Assembly: GCA_029582155.1 (NCBI GenBank)
Contig: CM055899.1
Location: 57,198,529-57,262,528 of the forward strand
Reading direction: 5' to 3'
Source: Panopea generosa
Lineage: Eukaryota > Mollusca > Bivalvia > Adapedonta > Hiatellidae
Length of the DNA stretch: 64,000 nt
The notes below the pieces were generated by a model. The model did no database searches and was not told where the DNA came from. It saw only the letters and a program-made list of their open reading frames with translations. Shown piece by piece: positions 61,146-64,000 of the stretch. The position numbers were made by a program, and so were the translations under genes. Position 1 is the stretch's first letter; each line of letters opens with the position of its first letter.

Positions 61146-63354
61146 TTGAATCTTGATCTGAGAATAGTAAACAAACATCTGTGGAAAATGTTGGTCAAAT
61201 GTGATGACTTGAGAAAAGCTTTATCGTATTTAAAAAAATGGATTTTTCATGATTGAATTTGACATCACTAGTGCATATCACTTTATTAATAGTTTTGAAC
61301 TTCACACATATTTCTTAGGACTTTCGTGGATTAATGAACACGGTCATACAGTTTTTGGTTCTTCCGGGATAAGCACAGCTCCATATATATATGGGTCAAG
61401 GTCACGAGGCCCTTGGTCAAGAAATAGAGAAGTGAAGGGAAATTATCCATCATGTTTCTGGGTGATGGGTTTTCTTGTGATAGAGAGTTATTATGATTAT
61501 GAGATTGATCGTGTTTGACTATTGTATTATGAGATTACGGCTAGATATGTAAAGGGGGATCTATTATCTTCCAGGTTGGTTCCCAAAGTAGAGCCGTCAT
61601 GCTGGCTACCAGTGCAGAGTAAACAGTATTTAGGCGCAGACTTGAACTCTGCTTATGGAACTATCTGTATTCCGGAAAACAGAATCATGAAAGTCAAATT
61701 AAACATCAGATTAAAAATAGTTTAAAAGTGCACAGGAGGGTTAGAGTGCACAAGATAGCAAGTTTAGTTGGTCATTATTGGTGATAATTTCTATGGCTAT
61801 TGTGATTGGTGATATAGTTCTGATAATGTCCAAGTGGCTAAGTGCTGACATATCAAATGTAATGTACCAGAACCAGTATATAACACAGTCATCAAACAGT
61901 TTAGATCAATTGAATTTTGTGAGCAAAATATAGTTTCCTTGAATTTTAGAAACATTGTTTAGCCACGTGTGTTTTCACGTATTGTGTACAGTGGCGCTAG
62001 TAGTTTGGGGTACGGGGGTTACGAGATAAGATCGAAAATGCACAAAGAACTATAACGTTTTTCAGTAAATTATATTATACACACCAATGTAGATACTAAA
62101 CCTAACAAATACCGAGTCGTATCTGAAAGACCAGTTCCATTTCCCACTAATGACACGTACACTTGTTTACAGTCAAATCAATACATCTTAACGAAACGGA
62201 CACAACATTTAACGTTTTATAAACAACACTTGTGGACAGAAATGGAGTACTTTTTTCCGGTAAAAGGTATTTTATGGAATCCGTCTGAAAATATTCATCA
62301 GACGACATTCCTATAATGTTGACGTGACAGGTAAAACTATGGAAGCTCAGCAAATCAAATTGTAAGCGGATATTATCCCGAGTTGCCTTTCAGTTTGTGA
62401 CATCGCTAAGTTTGAAATGAAATTGAGTTTGTAGTTAAAGACCGTGCTATGTGATTTAGTCTTCACAACAGATGGATGTAAACGTGTACAACTAGATTTT
62501 ACGTAGATATGCGAGTTTGAATCGTTAAACAAAATGATTCTTGTTAAAATAAGGGGACCGTTATGACTGTATTCATTTCAATATTGAATAATATCTCCTT
62601 GGAGAGGAATCGTTATGTAATCATTTTTTTTTCAAAATCGATACTTTTTACTCTCATATATATAGACATGGATATTGTTCGTAAAATATTTATTTGGATC
62701 ACTCGCGTTTAAGAGCTTTGTGGTTCTACATAATTATTAAATAAATATTTGAAGTTGATAGAAGCCTACATGTTATGCAATGGTAAGGTATGTTGCGTGC
62801 GACCCATTAATTGTTGCAAATAAAACTGAAAAAGGTTTCCAATACAATAAATACAACAACTGATACTTAATGATGACTTAATATCGTACAGGAATTATTT
62901 TGAATGAATGACTTAATATCGTACTGTAATTATTTTGAATTTAAATTATATGACGGTGTTTAGTTGCATCACATTGCACCTGTCAATCCAATCTTTTCAT
63001 CACAAATTTTTTTTAAATTAACCTTTTTTTTCAAACCAGGTACAAAATAATTGATATCTTCGAAATTAGCTTTTGTGAAGTGTCTTAATATTTAAACATA
63101 AAATAAGGAGGTTGATCGTGTTTGACTATTGTAAGTTAACATGGATGTCTATTGATCTGAGGTGTTGTTTTTTTACTTGTTTTTGTGATTTTGTTTGTGA
63201 TTCAATGAGCCTCGGAAATATTATAAATAATAAATTCAATTCTGCCATTTTCTTTACTGAACGCAACTTACTGCGTTTCCATGGGACCATATTGTTTCAT
63301 CTGTGCTGTCAGAAACATGTTACTTCATCAACATAAATTGATATGTTGCAAATA
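61146..63354. other. AT-rich sequence, no gene seen
   Basis: Contains GGGTCAAGGTCACGAGGCCC (~61393), a repeat style common in bivalves; a 35-bp tandem pair (GACTTAATATCGTAC... at 62875 and 62910); and a 22-bp direct repeat TTGATCGTGTTTGACTATTG at ~61507 and ~63112. No coding frame accepted. Confidence 0.4.
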
Positions 63355-63365
63355 ACAGAGAGAGA

Positions 63366-63398
<33 letters not shown>

Positions 63399-63399
63399 C
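63355..63399 (+). repeat. (GA)n microsatellite
   Basis: About 45 bp of AG dinucleotides with one ATAG break. The 'SLSLSL' minus-strand frame over it is an artefact. Confidence 0.95.
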
Positions 63400-64000
63400 A
63401 ATACAGAGACAGATTAGTTAAATATTTACATGTATATGTGTTTATTGAATTGCAAATTCTATCATATATAGCTTTATTGCTAATATTTAATATGGTTATA
63501 TTTATAAAAGTAAAACAAGCAGCTACGTTTACACACACATACACTTAGATTAGGTAACGTTGTTTAAATACATAGGAATATGACCTTTTGTTAACAACCA
63601 TCAGATGACCAAACATAGTTACAAGTAAGAAGTACAATAGGAAATATATATATAGTATGATAACAAAACAAAGACTGATAACAGATATTTCGACACGTAC
63701 AACTACATGCAATAGTTCAATAAATCAAGAAAAATAACAAATGGGCAATCCTGCGCTTGAGAAACAGTTATACTATACATTGACAACATAATTATCGTTT
63801 GGCGTGACAATGCCGGTTGTTGTGTTGCAATGTTTTAGGTAAAATGTTACAAAACAATTCTATGTCTTGAGACTCTCCGTCATGAGATTACAATGTTATA
63901 CCAGCAAAACCCTGGCAAAGGATTGTCAGATGAATTGAGAGAATAAAATGTCTCTCAAACAGTAAAAACGGAATCTAATTCTTTAATCTGTTGAGTATAG
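63400..64000. other. AT-rich sequence, no gene seen
   Basis: No recognised motif or repeat up to the window edge. Confidence 0.4.

Noticed and set aside
1..64000. CRISPR arrays, prokaryotic operons or prophage
   Set aside because: Tandem arrays here lack unique spacers between exact repeats, and base composition, repeats and gene density are those of an animal genome.

Overview
This is eukaryotic, AT-rich, gene-poor DNA, most likely from a bivalve mollusc. There is no long open frame outside repeat arrays, no operon-like spacing, many microsatellites and minisatellites, tRNA-headed SINE-like copies and several decayed transposons. The bivalve assignment rests on recognised repeat styles: the 'TCTAGCAAGTTTCA... 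/ ...CCCCCTTTGGGGG' array near 49 kb, and the elements ending in a GGGCCATATTGGCCC or GCCCATGGGC hairpin followed by a CTTGT tail near 57-59 kb. I recognise no complete, intact protein-coding gene. The coding traces are pieces: a Myb/SANT-like pseudogene, two copies of a Penelope-like GIY-YIG tail, two decayed CCHC zinc-knuckle tails, one gag-like scrap, and one unrecognised, relatively GC-rich open frame near 15.8 kb that may be a host terminal exon.

Layout. 0.6-4 kb: Myb/SANT pseudogene, then a Penelope-like 3' end with a hammerhead-like motif, tandemly duplicated with a period of about 1.29 kb. 4.2-17.3 kb: a very large inverted repeat (arms of about 4.6 and 4.9 kb, spacer of about 0.97 kb, centre near 10.29 kb). 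Each arm carries about fifty copies of a roughly 51-bp satellite and one mirror copy of a tRNA-headed SINE. This foldback-like object is the most striking structure here, and its outer flanks contain more inverted and direct copies of its modules. 17.37-20.93 kb: a 3.55-kb TIR transposon with GC-rich subterminal repeats and a visible TAGTA target duplication. 22.3-23.6 kb: a decayed CCHC tail and a 32-bp minisatellite. 27.0-35.5 kb: an array of roughly 300 copies of a 27-bp minisatellite with higher-order repeats and one 478-bp insertion. Because the unit is a multiple of three and lacks stops in several frames, it makes long illusory open frames on both strands.

35.5-64 kb: mostly AT-rich DNA with no recognisable gene, carrying SINE-like copies, a MITE (38.4 kb) with a partial second copy (61.0 kb), a 177-bp near-palindrome (41.9 kb), a 49-bp satellite (47.0-47.6 kb), several hairpin-terminated elements, two clusters of an AACATACGTT-type motif (53 and 60 kb), and a 210-bp direct duplication (55.4/55.8 kb).

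Nothing shows genes working together as a pathway. The window reads as a transposon and satellite landscape, perhaps intergenic or intronic. All family calls come from reading motifs by eye; no database search was run.
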